This document shows positions 38,622 through 48,066 of a stretch of 64,000 nucleotides of DNA, one piece after another (the first letter of the stretch is position 1; each line of letters starts with the position of its first letter). The notes under the pieces are model-generated. The model did not search any database. It had not been told where the DNA came from and saw nothing but the letters and a program-made list of their open reading frames with translations. The position numbers and the translations under genes are program-made. Origin of the DNA: Lachnospiraceae bacterium (GTDB lineage Bacteria > Bacillota > Clostridia > Lachnospirales > Lachnospiraceae). The DNA lies in assembly GCA_017500935.1 (NCBI GenBank), contig JAFVXW010000030.1, forward strand, positions 98,162-162,161. The letters are read 5' to 3'.

Positions 38622-40205
38622 TTAAACCACAGCCTCTACCAGCAGCTTTTCCCCTACCATTACATGCTTTACGCCAATTTCCTTATTTTTATTGAAACTA
38701 AAACTCAGCATATACCCTTTGGTCAAATGATAATGTTCCAGATATGCCGCCAGCTGTGCCTCCCCCCGTTCATGATAGGAATTTCCGCGCCAGATCTTTA
38801 ATTCGACAATATACTGCTCGCCATTGTAATCTACAATGACATCTGTCCGCTCCATATTCCGGGTGCGGGATTCAATATAATAGTTTCCCGTTCCATTAAT
38901 GATCGGTCTGAGATATAAAAGGAAATATCGGCGTCCGTCCTCTTCCTTGAAAGAATCCGGCTGATCCCCGTACAATTCATCAAAATGCATCACAAACCGT
39001 GCCAAAATACGTTCCATATTCAAATGACCGTTTTCGATAAACTGGCTCTTATCCCGGACAGCTTCCTTGTAAATTTCTGTATTGTGAAGTTCTGACGAAG
39101 TCAGAAACATATTGTAAAAGACTGTTTCAAAAATACGATTGGCGACCGTTACCAATCCATGAGTGTTCTTTATAAACCCGAACATGGCTGCCATATCTAT
39201 CACAGGATCCAATGCATTGTAGGAAATACTCCTGCCCGTAAACAAAATCGCCTGAATTATGTCTTTTAATTCTGTATATTGTGAAAGCTTTGCCGTCATG
39301 GATTCAAACAAAGTATTCTTATCAGAGACCAGAATTTTAACAGCCTCCAAAAAGCCTTCTGCTGTCCAGGCAGCAGCACCACAAATCTGCTCATCCAGAA
39401 TCTTACACAATCTTGATACAAGATAGGGATACCCTGCTGTATAATCATAAATCAGTTCCGACATCACATTTACATCCATACCAAACTTATGATCCGAATC
39501 ATATTCCTGCAGCATCTGCGCAATTTCCTCTGCAGAAAAACTCATATCAATCGTAAAATCCGCGGCAATATTCCAGGGACTGTTTAACCTGTGCTCATCT
39601 TCCGGCCGCAATTTTCTTCTCAGATTCTTCACATCATGAACACCGGCTAAAATGACAGACTGAAATGTTGCACTTACATCACGCTTAATAAACAATGCGC
39701 GCAGCTGCGACAAAAAATCAAGAAATACCTGATTGTTCGAAGCATTATCCACCTCATCGATCATCAAGACAAGCTTTTTATCCGCACAGGCACAAATATT
39801 ACTGATGTGTTCAAACAACTCCTGTAACGAAAAATACGGATTACCGTAATATGCATTTTTCTTTAACTCATTACAGGCTGCCTCTAAGTCAGCTGACTTT
39901 ATCATAATATTATCCAGTAAATTTTTGAGAAATTTTTTGGCAAAGGAAACTGAAAAAATCATTCCATCCGCAAATTTTGCATCATCAAATTCCTGAAAGT
40001 CCATAAATACCGCATGGTAATCCCGCCGTAAATAATGATACAGCGCCCACAAAGTCGTCGTTTTCCCATATTGTCTGGCTCTGTTTATCGTAAAATACGC
40101 ACCATTGTCCACCATTTCCTTAATCGCCAAAAGCCTTGTATCAAGGCTGACCATATAATGCTGATCCGGTTTACAATGTGCCGTAATGTTGAAATACTTA
40201 TTCAA
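38622..40205 (-). CDS. AAA-type ATPase with C-terminal PD-(D/E)XK nuclease-like domain
   Basis: 527 residues from a TTG start preceded by AAGGAG. N-terminal P-loop RARQYGKTTTL (about 43-53), Walker B KLVLMIDEVDN, and a C-terminal domain with TDVIVDYNGEQYIVELKIW, a D..E-x-K motif of the PD-(D/E)XK fold (AAA-ATPase-like/DUF1703-type proteins). The role of this family is unproven; proposals include mobile-element or defence functions. It stands alone between the GDP-sugar and capsule operons and is convergent with araC (3 bp apart). Confidence 0.8.
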   Translation of the reverse strand: MNKYFNITAHCKPDQHYMVSLDTRLLAIKEMVDNGAYFTINRARQYGKTTTLWALYHYLRRDYHAVFMDFQEFDDAKFADGMIFSVSFAKKFLKNLLDNIMIKSADLEAACNELKKNAYYGNPYFSLQELFEHISNICACADKKLVLMIDEVDNASNNQVFLDFLSQLRALFIKRDVSATFQSVILAGVHDVKNLRRKLRPEDEHRLNSPWNIAADFTIDMSFSAEEIAQMLQEYDSDHKFGMDVNVMSELIYDYTAGYPYLVSRLCKILDEQICGAAAWTAEGFLEAVKILVSDKNTLFESMTAKLSQYTELKDIIQAILFTGRSISYNALDPVIDMAAMFGFIKNTHGLVTVANRIFETVFYNMFLTSSELHNTEIYKEAVRDKSQFIENGHLNMERILARFVMHFDELYGDQPDSFKEEDGRRYFLLYLRPIINGTGNYYIESRTRNMERTDVIVDYNGEQYIVELKIWRGNSYHERGEAQLAAYLEHYHLTKGYMLSFSFNKNKEIGVKHVMVGEKLLVEAVV

Positions 40206-40262
40206 TCAGAACATCTCCTTTAAAACTTAATCTGCTGGATCCCGCCAATCGCTGACATCACA

Positions 40263-40300
40263 AAAGAGAAGCAAAAAAGATTTGCTTCTCTTTATTTTAC
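40263..40300 (-). terminator. Terminator of the capsule operon
   Basis: A perfect 13-bp stem AAAGAGAAGCAAA (40263-40275) with TTTGCTTCTCTTT (40281-40293), loop AAAGA, with flanking T-rich sequence on the minus strand. It lies between the LCP gene and the AAA gene. Confidence 0.85.
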
Positions 40301-40332
40301 TATAGCCTTTATTGATTCGCAAGAGAGGATGT

Positions 40333-41418
40333 TTACTCTTCTCCATAGATAATCTCCTGCAGCGCATCCTGATTCTTCTTTAAATCAATTCCCAAAACCG
40401 CCATTCCGTTGATACGCATATGCTCATAGGAGCCGTCAACAGGCAGCCGATAGGATTCCAGGTCATATTGGAGGTAGGATAAGGCATTGACCATCAAAGA
40501 TAAAATCTCACCTTCGGTCAGGTTTGTCTTGATCTGCGGTAAAAATGCATTTAAAAGATCATTCATTTCCAACAGATTCAGCGTCTTTACCTTTTCAAAT
40601 ACCTTTGTGATCACGGTTCTCTGACGTTGTGTCCGTTCAAAATCTCCATTACCCACATAACGGATACGCGCATAGGCAAGCGCCTGTGTACCGTTTACAT
40701 GCTGTGATCCGGGCGCAGAAACCAGATACGCATTCGGATCTCTTCCATTCAAATTATTGATGGATTTGATATACTTGTTGAGCACCGGAATCTCCGCTTC
40801 ACTTATCGAAAGCTCTATGCCGCCGATACTGTCAACAATATCTACAAATGCATAAAAATCAACTGCAACATACTTGTCCACATCCACCGCAAAGTTGGTT
40901 TCTATGGTATCCAAAAGCAAACTGCCGCCGCCAAAGGCATAGGCTGCATTTAAGCGGTTATTGCCTTTGCCCGGAATCGATACATAACTGTCACGCATGA
41001 TGGAGGTCATGCTGATCTTCTCTGTTTCTTCATTTAACGATACCAAAATCATGGTATCAGAACGACCGACACCGCCTTTTTTGCGGGTGTCACAGCCGAT
41101 CAGAAGAATATTGAAAACATCCTCGCTTTTCTGAATGATTTCGTCTTCTGCGTTTGTATCCAATTGTTCTTCCATCTGAGATTCTAATTGCAGAATTTCT
41201 TCTTTAGCAGAATCTTCCGCATCTGTTTCCGCTTCCTCTTCCAGAAATTCTTGCATGATTTGTTCATCCGTTAATTGTTCTGTATGAATAATATTGTTTT
41301 GATCTGCTTCATTTTCAATTTTTCCGAGGTATGATTTAGCTATTAACAAAAGAACAAGGAGAAATAATATAACCAAAATAAATATAAAAATACTAAATCT
41401 TTTCAAATTGTTTTTCAT
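40333..41418 (-). CDS. LytR-CpsA-Psr (LCP) family glycopolymer ligase
   Basis: 361 residues: one N-terminal membrane anchor (SIFIFILVILFLLVLLLIAKSYLG), an acidic linker (about 45-85), then the LCP domain with DVFNILLIGCDTRKKGGVGRSDTMILVSLNEETEKISMTSIMRDSYVSIPGKGNNRLNAAYAFGG, and RIRYVGNGDFERTQRQR near residue 265. LCP enzymes transfer polyprenyl-linked capsule or teichoic acid to peptidoglycan. It is the last gene of the capsule locus and probably attaches its product to the wall. Confidence 0.93.
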   Translation of the reverse strand: MKNNLKRFSIFIFILVILFLLVLLLIAKSYLGKIENEADQNNIIHTEQLTDEQIMQEFLEEEAETDAEDSAKEEILQLESQMEEQLDTNAEDEIIQKSEDVFNILLIGCDTRKKGGVGRSDTMILVSLNEETEKISMTSIMRDSYVSIPGKGNNRLNAAYAFGGGSLLLDTIETNFAVDVDKYVAVDFYAFVDIVDSIGGIELSISEAEIPVLNKYIKSINNLNGRDPNAYLVSAPGSQHVNGTQALAYARIRYVGNGDFERTQRQRTVITKVFEKVKTLNLLEMNDLLNAFLPQIKTNLTEGEILSLMVNALSYLQYDLESYRLPVDGSYEHMRINGMAVLGIDLKKNQDALQEIIYGEE

Positions 41419-41527
41419 TACTTCAATTTAACTTTCTATATTATGCTCATTATATAGTGAATTACTGATAAAGAAAGAATTAAATCATATCGTAATCGAT
41501 GAATAAATCAGCGTATATACTTACCGA

Positions 41528-41743
41528 TCACAGAAATTCTTTTGCCGTCTTTATCGGGCAAACATTAACACACTGGTAACACCGAATACATTTACTTTCA
41601 CCAATCTTTGGATAATCAAATCCCTCTTCATCCATAACCATACTTATTGCATTCTTCGGGCAGATAGCATAACAAGCTGTACAGCCACAACATTCTTCTT
41701 TTTTATTGTATAAAATTGGAATCATCTTTTTCACGTTTATCAC
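41528..41743 (-). pseudogene. Detached 2[4Fe-4S] ferredoxin domain of an F420-dehydrogenase-like protein
   Basis: 71 residues from a GTG, with CCGCTACYAICP and CIRCYQCVNVCP clusters of cysteines for two [4Fe-4S] centres. The sequence IPILYNKKEECCGC...EEGFDYPKI is the usual N-terminus of coenzyme F420 hydrogenase beta-subunit-like proteins found in polysaccharide loci, but it stops a few residues after the second motif. The matching body at 42257-43210 lacks such a domain. It may be a remnant of a second copy or a separate electron carrier. Confidence 0.6.
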
Positions 41744-41779
41744 ACCACCGTCACGCTCTTTTACTATTTTATTCTTCTA

Positions 41780-42190
41780 TCATCGTTTTATATATCGCAA
41801 TTTCATTTTTCTTTTCACCTCAGCGCCAACATATACATACACAGCACTTATAGTAAATACAACTCTAACATAACCAACACTTTCTAATACCAATTCTGCA
41901 TACAATAAAAGTAAGGATATTACCAAAACTGGGTGTATGATATAGAGCCATGCAGACCAATTACTAATTTGGGCAAACCAGTTATTTATGCATCCCTTAT
42001 ATTAAAGCACTAAGCTCAACACCGATATTCACAGTGATATACTGTTCATTTGTAATATTAAGTCAATTCCTTACAAGCAGAAATCATTCGAGTATGGTTC
42101 ATTGCACTCTCTTGATTATAAAAATATCCAGATATCATCAAGAAAATTGGAACACCAATTCTACATACTACTACGCAATACCCTCCTTAT
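41780..42190 (-). pseudogene. Remnant of an acyltransferase family 3 (OafA/YrhL-type) membrane protein
   Basis: Two fragments in the minus-strand direction. One (42058-42190) reads GGYCVVVCRIGVPIFLMISGYFYNQESAM and stops at TAA; the other (41780-42003) reads NWFAQISNWSAWLYIIHPVLVISLLLLYAELV and stops at TGA. Both are typical N- and C-terminal transmembrane blocks of acyltransferase_3 proteins, with the middle (about 200 residues) missing. The intact paralogue is at 45760. No gene explains the remaining bases to 42256. Confidence 0.7.
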
Positions 42191-42256
42191 GATTTTCGCA
42201 GTCATGTGAATACACACTATAAAGAATCAATAAATTGTTTTATCGCGTCTATACTC

Positions 42257-43210
42257 TTATTTCTTCAGCAAAGCTTTTACAGTTTTTTTCATCTTTCTAG
42301 CAATACGTCTAATTAGCGAAGGCTTAGGAGCATATTTTTTAAGAACAAAGTTAATGCCCTTGGTTTTGTAATCTTTCCAAAACTCGTCTCTATGCGGCGA
42401 CCTCTCTGTTGGCTTAACCAGATTTGGCTGTAGGCAATCAATTACATGACTTTCTCTCCATTCAACGTCATTCTTAACTTTTTCAAATACTTCTAGCCCC
42501 TTCTCCGTATGAACTAGAACCAAGGAAACGCCTCCGGAGATATCGAAATCTGGTAGTGCTTTTTCAACCCCCCAGAAATCGCCGATTGTTAAGTCTACTT
42601 CCCTTTCCGTTGTTGCATATGGACATTGGTAGCAGGATGGCCGAAGTGCACATTTGTTGTAGAAAATGGTAAGATAGTCCTGAATACTTTTTTCTCTGCC
42701 ATTAATTTCTACATGAGCAACTGGTCTATGCCAATCATTTCTCTTGTCTCGGAAATTCAGATTGGCTATGCTCCCCATTTTCTTGGCATAATCCTTCCAT
42801 ATCATTGGTGACGAAGATCCATGGCAGATGATTCCGACAATCGTAGCTCTATCTCGCAGTCCACGCACTTCCATATATCTTCGAAACCCATCCGCTTGGC
42901 ATCCAACTCCAACAAAAAGTAAATCTCCATCATTTTTCCTCAACCATTTTTCTGCTTCCCTGAAGGTATTTAGAGGATATGACTGCATATATTTTGATCC
43001 TCTAGCTTCATCCCGTTTCTTGGGTGATCGATATATTTCAAATTCGGTCTGACAAGTTTCATAATTATAAATTGGAGAAATAACAGCATCACCATTGGTT
43101 AAAAATACATCCGAAATTGCTGTAAAAGCGCCTCCTGATGAACTGCTCTGTAATTGCTGCTTATCCTTTAGTTTTACAGCAAATGCTCTAGTTTCACGTA
43201 ATCGGCTCAT
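42257..43210 (-). CDS. Coenzyme F420 hydrogenase/dehydrogenase beta-subunit-like protein, lacking the ferredoxin domain
   Basis: 317 residues. The beta-subunit N- and C-terminal domains are recognisable: FAVKLKDKQQLQSSSSGGAFTAISD, LLFVGVGCQADGFRRYM, GIICHGSSSPMIWKDY and CALRPSCYQCPYATTEREVDLTIGDFWG with conserved cysteines. Family members in capsule loci usually begin with a 2[4Fe-4S] ferredoxin; this one starts directly at the SSSGGAF domain, with a strong GGAGG. They are often next to a polysaccharide pyruvyltransferase, as here (50681). Redox role is inference. Confidence 0.82.
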   Translation of the reverse strand: MSRLRETRAFAVKLKDKQQLQSSSSGGAFTAISDVFLTNGDAVISPIYNYETCQTEFEIYRSPKKRDEARGSKYMQSYPLNTFREAEKWLRKNDGDLLFVGVGCQADGFRRYMEVRGLRDRATIVGIICHGSSSPMIWKDYAKKMGSIANLNFRDKRNDWHRPVAHVEINGREKSIQDYLTIFYNKCALRPSCYQCPYATTEREVDLTIGDFWGVEKALPDFDISGGVSLVLVHTEKGLEVFEKVKNDVEWRESHVIDCLQPNLVKPTERSPHRDEFWKDYKTKGINFVLKKYAPKPSLIRRIARKMKKTVKALLKK

Positions 43211-43213
43211 GTA

Positions 43214-44338
43214 TTATACCTCCAAATATGCTGAATAACAACGAAGCATCAACTCATAACGTATCTTGAGTAACTCAGTGGTTTCCTCTGAGAATGCTCC
43301 ATAATCTCTTTCTATATAGAGATTTGTAATATCCACCAAGTACAGCATGTAGCTAAAATAAACATTTTCAAATAGCGTGCTCAGCTTTCCCCGGACAAAC
43401 AACTCCATGAAATCTTTCCAAATCTTTTCTGCATTCTCTCCATTCTCATACATTTTGACTTGAGTGAAAAAATGAAAAATATCCAATAGCTTCGGGTACG
43501 TATACTTCGCATACTCAAAATCAAAAGCTTCCAAGGTGTCGTTTTCTGTTAAATATGTATTCCAAGGTGTAAAATCTCCATGGTAAAAGAAGTAATCCTT
43601 CACCTTCTGCATCTCGCACTCAATAATTTGTATCAACTTCTCGACAGACTCTTTGTCATAGGCGAAAGGGAATTTATGGTGATTCTTCTTGAAATCACAC
43701 AAAAATTTGTAGTAATCTGTTTCTGAAAACTCACATTTTTGCCGTGTCTTTTCGGATACATCTAGCAGAAATAAGATTTGTCGTTGCGTAATCACATGCT
43801 GCGTAGAGGCGCCAAAACGTTTTCCCGTACTCTGTATGAAAACTGTCTGTCCATCATCGATTTCTTCAAGCAATAATACCTCCGGAACTGCCCTTATACC
43901 TTTTCGGTGGAGATTCTTTAAGCACTCAGCTTCTCTCCGAAAAGCATCACATATTCTAGGATTTGCAGAATATTTACAATAGCCTAGTATTTCCTTTGCT
44001 GTATACAATTGAATTGTCGGTTTATTATCTCTTCCAGGTGTACCAAGAAATATCGAGTAATAAATATCTTCTTTGTCAAACAAATCGTCGATACTCTGAG
44101 CAAAATCCTCATCTATATGAATGTGTACAATATGAACTCCAAATTTCTCGATTATGAAAGGAAGAAATTTGAAAACTGAAAGGTACTTTTTCAGTATATT
44201 CCCTTTCTTTGAGGATGGCTGATACAGTTCTAACCCTTTTCTTACGCTGGAAAAGGGAACAAGCCACACTTTCCCTCCTGAATTTCGGATCTCCAAGTAT
44301 TTAATTCCCATATCACAGCGTTTAAATATCGTTTTCAT
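43214..44338 (-). CDS. APH/choline-kinase-like phosphotransferase
   Basis: 374 residues. The C-terminal part holds the kinase catalytic loop FFYHGDFTPWNTYL (HxDxxxxN) followed by AFDFEYAKYTYPKLLD with the metal-binding Asp, as in aminoglycoside phosphotransferase-type folds. The N-terminal 150 residues are unusual and not recognised. It overlaps neither neighbour but lies 3 bp from both. In a capsule locus it may phosphorylate a sugar or a lipid-linked precursor; substrate is unknown. Confidence 0.7.
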   Translation of the reverse strand: MKTIFKRCDMGIKYLEIRNSGGKVWLVPFSSVRKGLELYQPSSKKGNILKKYLSVFKFLPFIIEKFGVHIVHIHIDEDFAQSIDDLFDKEDIYYSIFLGTPGRDNKPTIQLYTAKEILGYCKYSANPRICDAFRREAECLKNLHRKGIRAVPEVLLLEEIDDGQTVFIQSTGKRFGASTQHVITQRQILFLLDVSEKTRQKCEFSETDYYKFLCDFKKNHHKFPFAYDKESVEKLIQIIECEMQKVKDYFFYHGDFTPWNTYLTENDTLEAFDFEYAKYTYPKLLDIFHFFTQVKMYENGENAEKIWKDFMELFVRGKLSTLFENVYFSYMLYLVDITNLYIERDYGAFSEETTELLKIRYELMLRCYSAYLEV

Positions 44339-44341
44339 ATA

Positions 44342-45757
44342 TCACTTCTTCCTTATCTTGTACACCAGCTGTTTCAAAATTATTGAAAAGTCCCTCATGA
44401 AATCTCTCTTGATGAATAAAACCACCAGCATTAGGATGAGCGAAAACCAGAATTCTTTACTGTCATCTGTGCAGGCGTTGCACACCTGAATCAAAAGAAT
44501 AACATTACAGATAATCTCTTTGCCCCAGTTTACTGAAAGCTTCATAATCTTCTGCGAATCTACAACGCGGATCATCCACACAATCACATAGCTGATACAA
44601 GTAGCCCAAGCTGCACCAAGACCTCCATATAACGGAATAAAGATGATGTTGAGAACGATATTTGACAACGATGCAATTACCGTCGATATAAAGACCATTT
44701 TTGTCTTTTTTGATGTGGTGTAAATCGTTCCTAAAAATCCGGACATGATCTGAAATGTTACTGCGTAAAGTAATACTGGCACATTTATCCATGCCTGATA
44801 AAAATCCTTGGAAAAAGCAATCCTGCAAACTGCCTTATTAAACGCTATTAGCACAGTAGCCAGAAACATGCAGATCGTGGAATATTTGTAGTAGATATCA
44901 CTGAAATACCTTCTATTCTCCTCGCTGCCAAATCCATCTACCGCAGATATCTGCCATGCGTTTGAGAAAATACTCGAACATGTCGTAATTAGTGATGGAA
45001 TCTTGTAACTTACGGAGTAAATACCATTTGCAGCAACACCACATACATAAGATACAAGCAACTTATCAGATGAATTACTGATCCACCAGCTAATGGAATT
45101 CGGAATCAGCGGAAGCGCATAACTTATCATTTCTCGTCGCTTGCTTTTATCGATAGCAGAGAGAGGTATAATATACTGCCCAAATTTTCCAAGAGAAAAC
45201 TGTATGATTCCAGTGAACAGAAAGGAAAGAATAAATGACAGCAGATACCCGCGGACCCCCCACTTGAACACCAGTAAGAACAATAGGTTACAGGAAATGG
45301 CAATGAAGCTGGAAATAATACCTGTCAACGAGAACAGTTTTGTTTTCTCCAGTCCCCTAAGTGCATATGAGAAAAAACTATTCACAGAATATGTAAAATA
45401 GTACATCACAAAGAGTAAATAGTATTCTTTCAATACATTTACCAATAATACAAGGGGAGACATACACAGCATAATTAAGAAACCAAACAGATTAATGTAA
45501 AACCCAATGCTGATTATCTGCTCTTTCTTTTCATTTTTATCCAGGGAAAAGCGAAGAACTGCGTCATCAATCAATAAGGTAAACAATGGCCAGATCATGG
45601 TGCTTATGGTAATAATCAAATCTGATGTTCCATAGTCTGATGTAGACAGCAGATATGTGTAAAATGGCACAAGCAAAAATGCCATTGCTTTTTGCGTAAA
45701 ACTCCCCAATGCAAATAGGAGCGTGTTCTTACCTAGTTTTTTGTAATCTGCTTTCAT
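44342..45757 (-). CDS. wzx: Wzx-type oligosaccharide flippase
   Basis: 471 residues with 12-14 membrane segments, of the MOP superfamily polysaccharide transporters. N-terminal GKNTLLFALGSFTQKAMAFLLVPFYTYLLS and SYALPLIPNSISWWISNSSDKLLVSYVCG match Wzx flippases. It would move the lipid-linked repeat unit to the outer face. It is adjacent to the acyltransferase and Wzy polymerase. Confidence 0.9.
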   Translation of the reverse strand: MKADYKKLGKNTLLFALGSFTQKAMAFLLVPFYTYLLSTSDYGTSDLIITISTMIWPLFTLLIDDAVLRFSLDKNEKKEQIISIGFYINLFGFLIMLCMSPLVLLVNVLKEYYLLFVMYYFTYSVNSFFSYALRGLEKTKLFSLTGIISSFIAISCNLLFLLVFKWGVRGYLLSFILSFLFTGIIQFSLGKFGQYIIPLSAIDKSKRREMISYALPLIPNSISWWISNSSDKLLVSYVCGVAANGIYSVSYKIPSLITTCSSIFSNAWQISAVDGFGSEENRRYFSDIYYKYSTICMFLATVLIAFNKAVCRIAFSKDFYQAWINVPVLLYAVTFQIMSGFLGTIYTTSKKTKMVFISTVIASLSNIVLNIIFIPLYGGLGAAWATCISYVIVWMIRVVDSQKIMKLSVNWGKEIICNVILLIQVCNACTDDSKEFWFSLILMLVVLFIKRDFMRDFSIILKQLVYKIRKK

Positions 45758-45759
45758 TT

Positions 45760-46803
45760 TTAAGTACTCCGTTTTCTCATTGGAGACATTCTTTTCAGAA
45801 CAAGACTAAATAGGTAGGCAATCAACAACGCAAATAGATAAATCATTGCTGTATATGCCACTCCCCCCAAAATTCCGTTGTAGAAGACTAAATGACACTT
45901 TTGTAACAGTCTTAATACCATCATATGCAGTAAGTAAATATCAAAACTATACTGACTGCAGAGCTTAACTATCCGAGTATTTGACATAGACCAATCTTGC
46001 CCCAGCGCGGAAATAAGTACAATCGACCAGGAGAGTAAGTTTTTCACATTCTCAAGAAAAATACTATCCATGGAAACAAAGAATGCCAAGAAGAAACCGA
46101 AAGCAAAAACTCCTAAAGAAAGAAGCTTGCTCTTATCAATCCATGCGCCAATCTGGTCTATGTACAGATATATAACCACTCCTGCAATAAAGTACTGTGC
46201 CCACATAGCTATGTTGCAATTTGTTATGCTTCCAGCATTTGCAAAATATGTTCTTGCGCTGTATGACAAGAAAACAGCAACGAACAGACTTATCCATCCT
46301 CTCTTCTTTGTCCATGTACAAAATACGATAAATGGATATATAATGTAGAATGCAAATATCACGTCCAATGCCCAACCAACACCAACAATGGAAATACTTG
46401 AAGCTGGCAGGAACGAGTATACCAGTGTCAAATCAGCCATACTCTCAAAAACAATTCCTATTGTCTCCAGATTGTGAGTAACAAAGAGATATCCCGCTTC
46501 TACTAAGACAATGGCTGCAAACAACGGTAGAATTCGACGATATCTTTTGGAAAAAAAATCGTTCATAGAAATGTTGCCATCTTTTACTCTGTGATAATAA
46601 CCACAAGAGATAGAAAAGCCACTTATGAGGAAGAAAAGCGACACAAACTTTTCCATCCTCATCAAAAAGAGGGCGTAAATATATCCATATACTCCTTGTG
46701 AAGGCATATCGTAAAAATCGATGTTCTTCAGCACATGAACCATCACGATTCCCAAGGAAGCTATGAATCTCAAAGAATCTATGTTTATGTATCGTCTTTT
46801 CAA
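45760..46803 (-). CDS. Acyltransferase family 3 membrane protein
   Basis: 347 residues with about ten membrane segments. It opens KRRYINIDSLRFIASLGIVMVHVLKN, the Acyl_transf_3 start, with LFFLISGFSISCGYYH and a later SQYSFDIYLLHMMVL. Such enzymes O-acetylate surface polysaccharides. It ends 3 bp before Wzx, so translation is probably coupled. It is the intact member of the type; a decayed one lies at 41780. Confidence 0.88.
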   Translation of the reverse strand: MKRRYINIDSLRFIASLGIVMVHVLKNIDFYDMPSQGVYGYIYALFLMRMEKFVSLFFLISGFSISCGYYHRVKDGNISMNDFFSKRYRRILPLFAAIVLVEAGYLFVTHNLETIGIVFESMADLTLVYSFLPASSISIVGVGWALDVIFAFYIIYPFIVFCTWTKKRGWISLFVAVFLSYSARTYFANAGSITNCNIAMWAQYFIAGVVIYLYIDQIGAWIDKSKLLSLGVFAFGFFLAFFVSMDSIFLENVKNLLSWSIVLISALGQDWSMSNTRIVKLCSQYSFDIYLLHMMVLRLLQKCHLVFYNGILGGVAYTAMIYLFALLIAYLFSLVLKRMSPMRKRST

Positions 46804-48066
46804 TTACACCCTCTCCTTTGCCTTCCTAATCATATATCTATAGTAATATGTAATGATACCGCATGATGTCACATACGGGAATAACGTCTGAAAATCGTAC
46901 AAAGGGTTACCTGTCATCCCATACAGTAAAAAAAAGGTTTCTATCATAAAGGATGCACAAATCACAGTCTTTTCATTTATGGTATAGTCGAAATGCTTTA
47001 CTCTTTTTATCATTCTCCAAGCTATAACATAATTGTAAATAAAGAAAGAAAAATACAGGACTGCTCCAATAATACCAGTTTCGCAAAGCAATTGAATATA
47101 TATGTTGTGTACATTGATAAAATAAGTCAACGACTGTGCAAAATAATACGAAGACCCGTTCCACCCAATTCCCAAGATTGGGTTGCTCAGGAAAATCTGC
47201 ATCGACTCAGCAAACCTTGCGGCCCGTCCGAGTGTTACATCACCCATTTTAGCAGTTTGCTGGAATCTTTTTATAAAGTTCGCTAATTCAGGCACAAACT
47301 GTGCCGCAATATTGAAGATAACAAGTGAAACAATAACAATCCCGCACAGCTTAAAAATCCTAGTAACCTTCTTATCGCTATTATAGAGATAGTACATCAA
47401 CAGGAAGGCAAACACAGATACAATCAACTGAGACCTCTTTCCTGTTAACAATAAAGCAGAGATACAAATCAGCACTGGAATATAACGCCTCGTTCTTGAA
47501 TTGTTCATGAGCAAGCTTACTGCTGTACAGAATCCCATTGCTATGTATACCGCATTTGTGCTATATGTAGGTGCTATACCGGGTGCCCATCCATTCTGAA
47601 ACTCTCGCAATGCTGAACTTCCCCAAGTTCCAAGAAGTGGTACTACAGTCGCACTATAAAGTCCCGGCACTATTTTGAAAAGCCAAGTAGCCATTGCATG
47701 AAACAGTCCAAAAAACATACACAGCCTAAGAAAAGGCTTGTGCCACCTACAGTCTCTCAGCGTGAGTATATAAAACAACCATGCCAACATATATGTTAAT
47801 GTATTATAAACCAGAATCGTTCCAAACTGACGATTATCCTGATTATTATACAACATTATCGCAACCAATATGAATGCCCATATCGACAGGTTATCACGAA
47901 GAAATCCTGTTCTCAGGTCCCACACCAGAAAAATGCCAAAGAGCAATACAAGGATTGCATTATTCAGACCGCCGAGCAAAACAGGATGCAAACCTGTTGT
48001 AAAAGCAAACAAGCAAATCATGAACATTCCAAGATAAATTCTTAACGTCTTTTTTCCAATGATCAT
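46804..48066 (-). CDS. wzy: Wzy-type O-antigen/capsule polymerase
   Basis: 420 residues with about 10-12 membrane segments. Family features are the large extracytoplasmic loop with GRAARFAESMQIFLSNPILGIGWNGSSYYFAQS and NVHNIYIQLLCETGIIGAVLYFSFFIY, characteristic of O-antigen ligase/polymerase. It joins repeat units on the outer face of the membrane. It overlaps the GT61 gene by 4 bp. Confidence 0.85.
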   Translation of the reverse strand: MIIGKKTLRIYLGMFMICLFAFTTGLHPVLLGGLNNAILVLLFGIFLVWDLRTGFLRDNLSIWAFILVAIMLYNNQDNRQFGTILVYNTLTYMLAWLFYILTLRDCRWHKPFLRLCMFFGLFHAMATWLFKIVPGLYSATVVPLLGTWGSSALREFQNGWAPGIAPTYSTNAVYIAMGFCTAVSLLMNNSRTRRYIPVLICISALLLTGKRSQLIVSVFAFLLMYYLYNSDKKVTRIFKLCGIVIVSLVIFNIAAQFVPELANFIKRFQQTAKMGDVTLGRAARFAESMQIFLSNPILGIGWNGSSYYFAQSLTYFINVHNIYIQLLCETGIIGAVLYFSFFIYNYVIAWRMIKRVKHFDYTINEKTVICASFMIETFFLLYGMTGNPLYDFQTLFPYVTSCGIITYYYRYMIRKAKERV

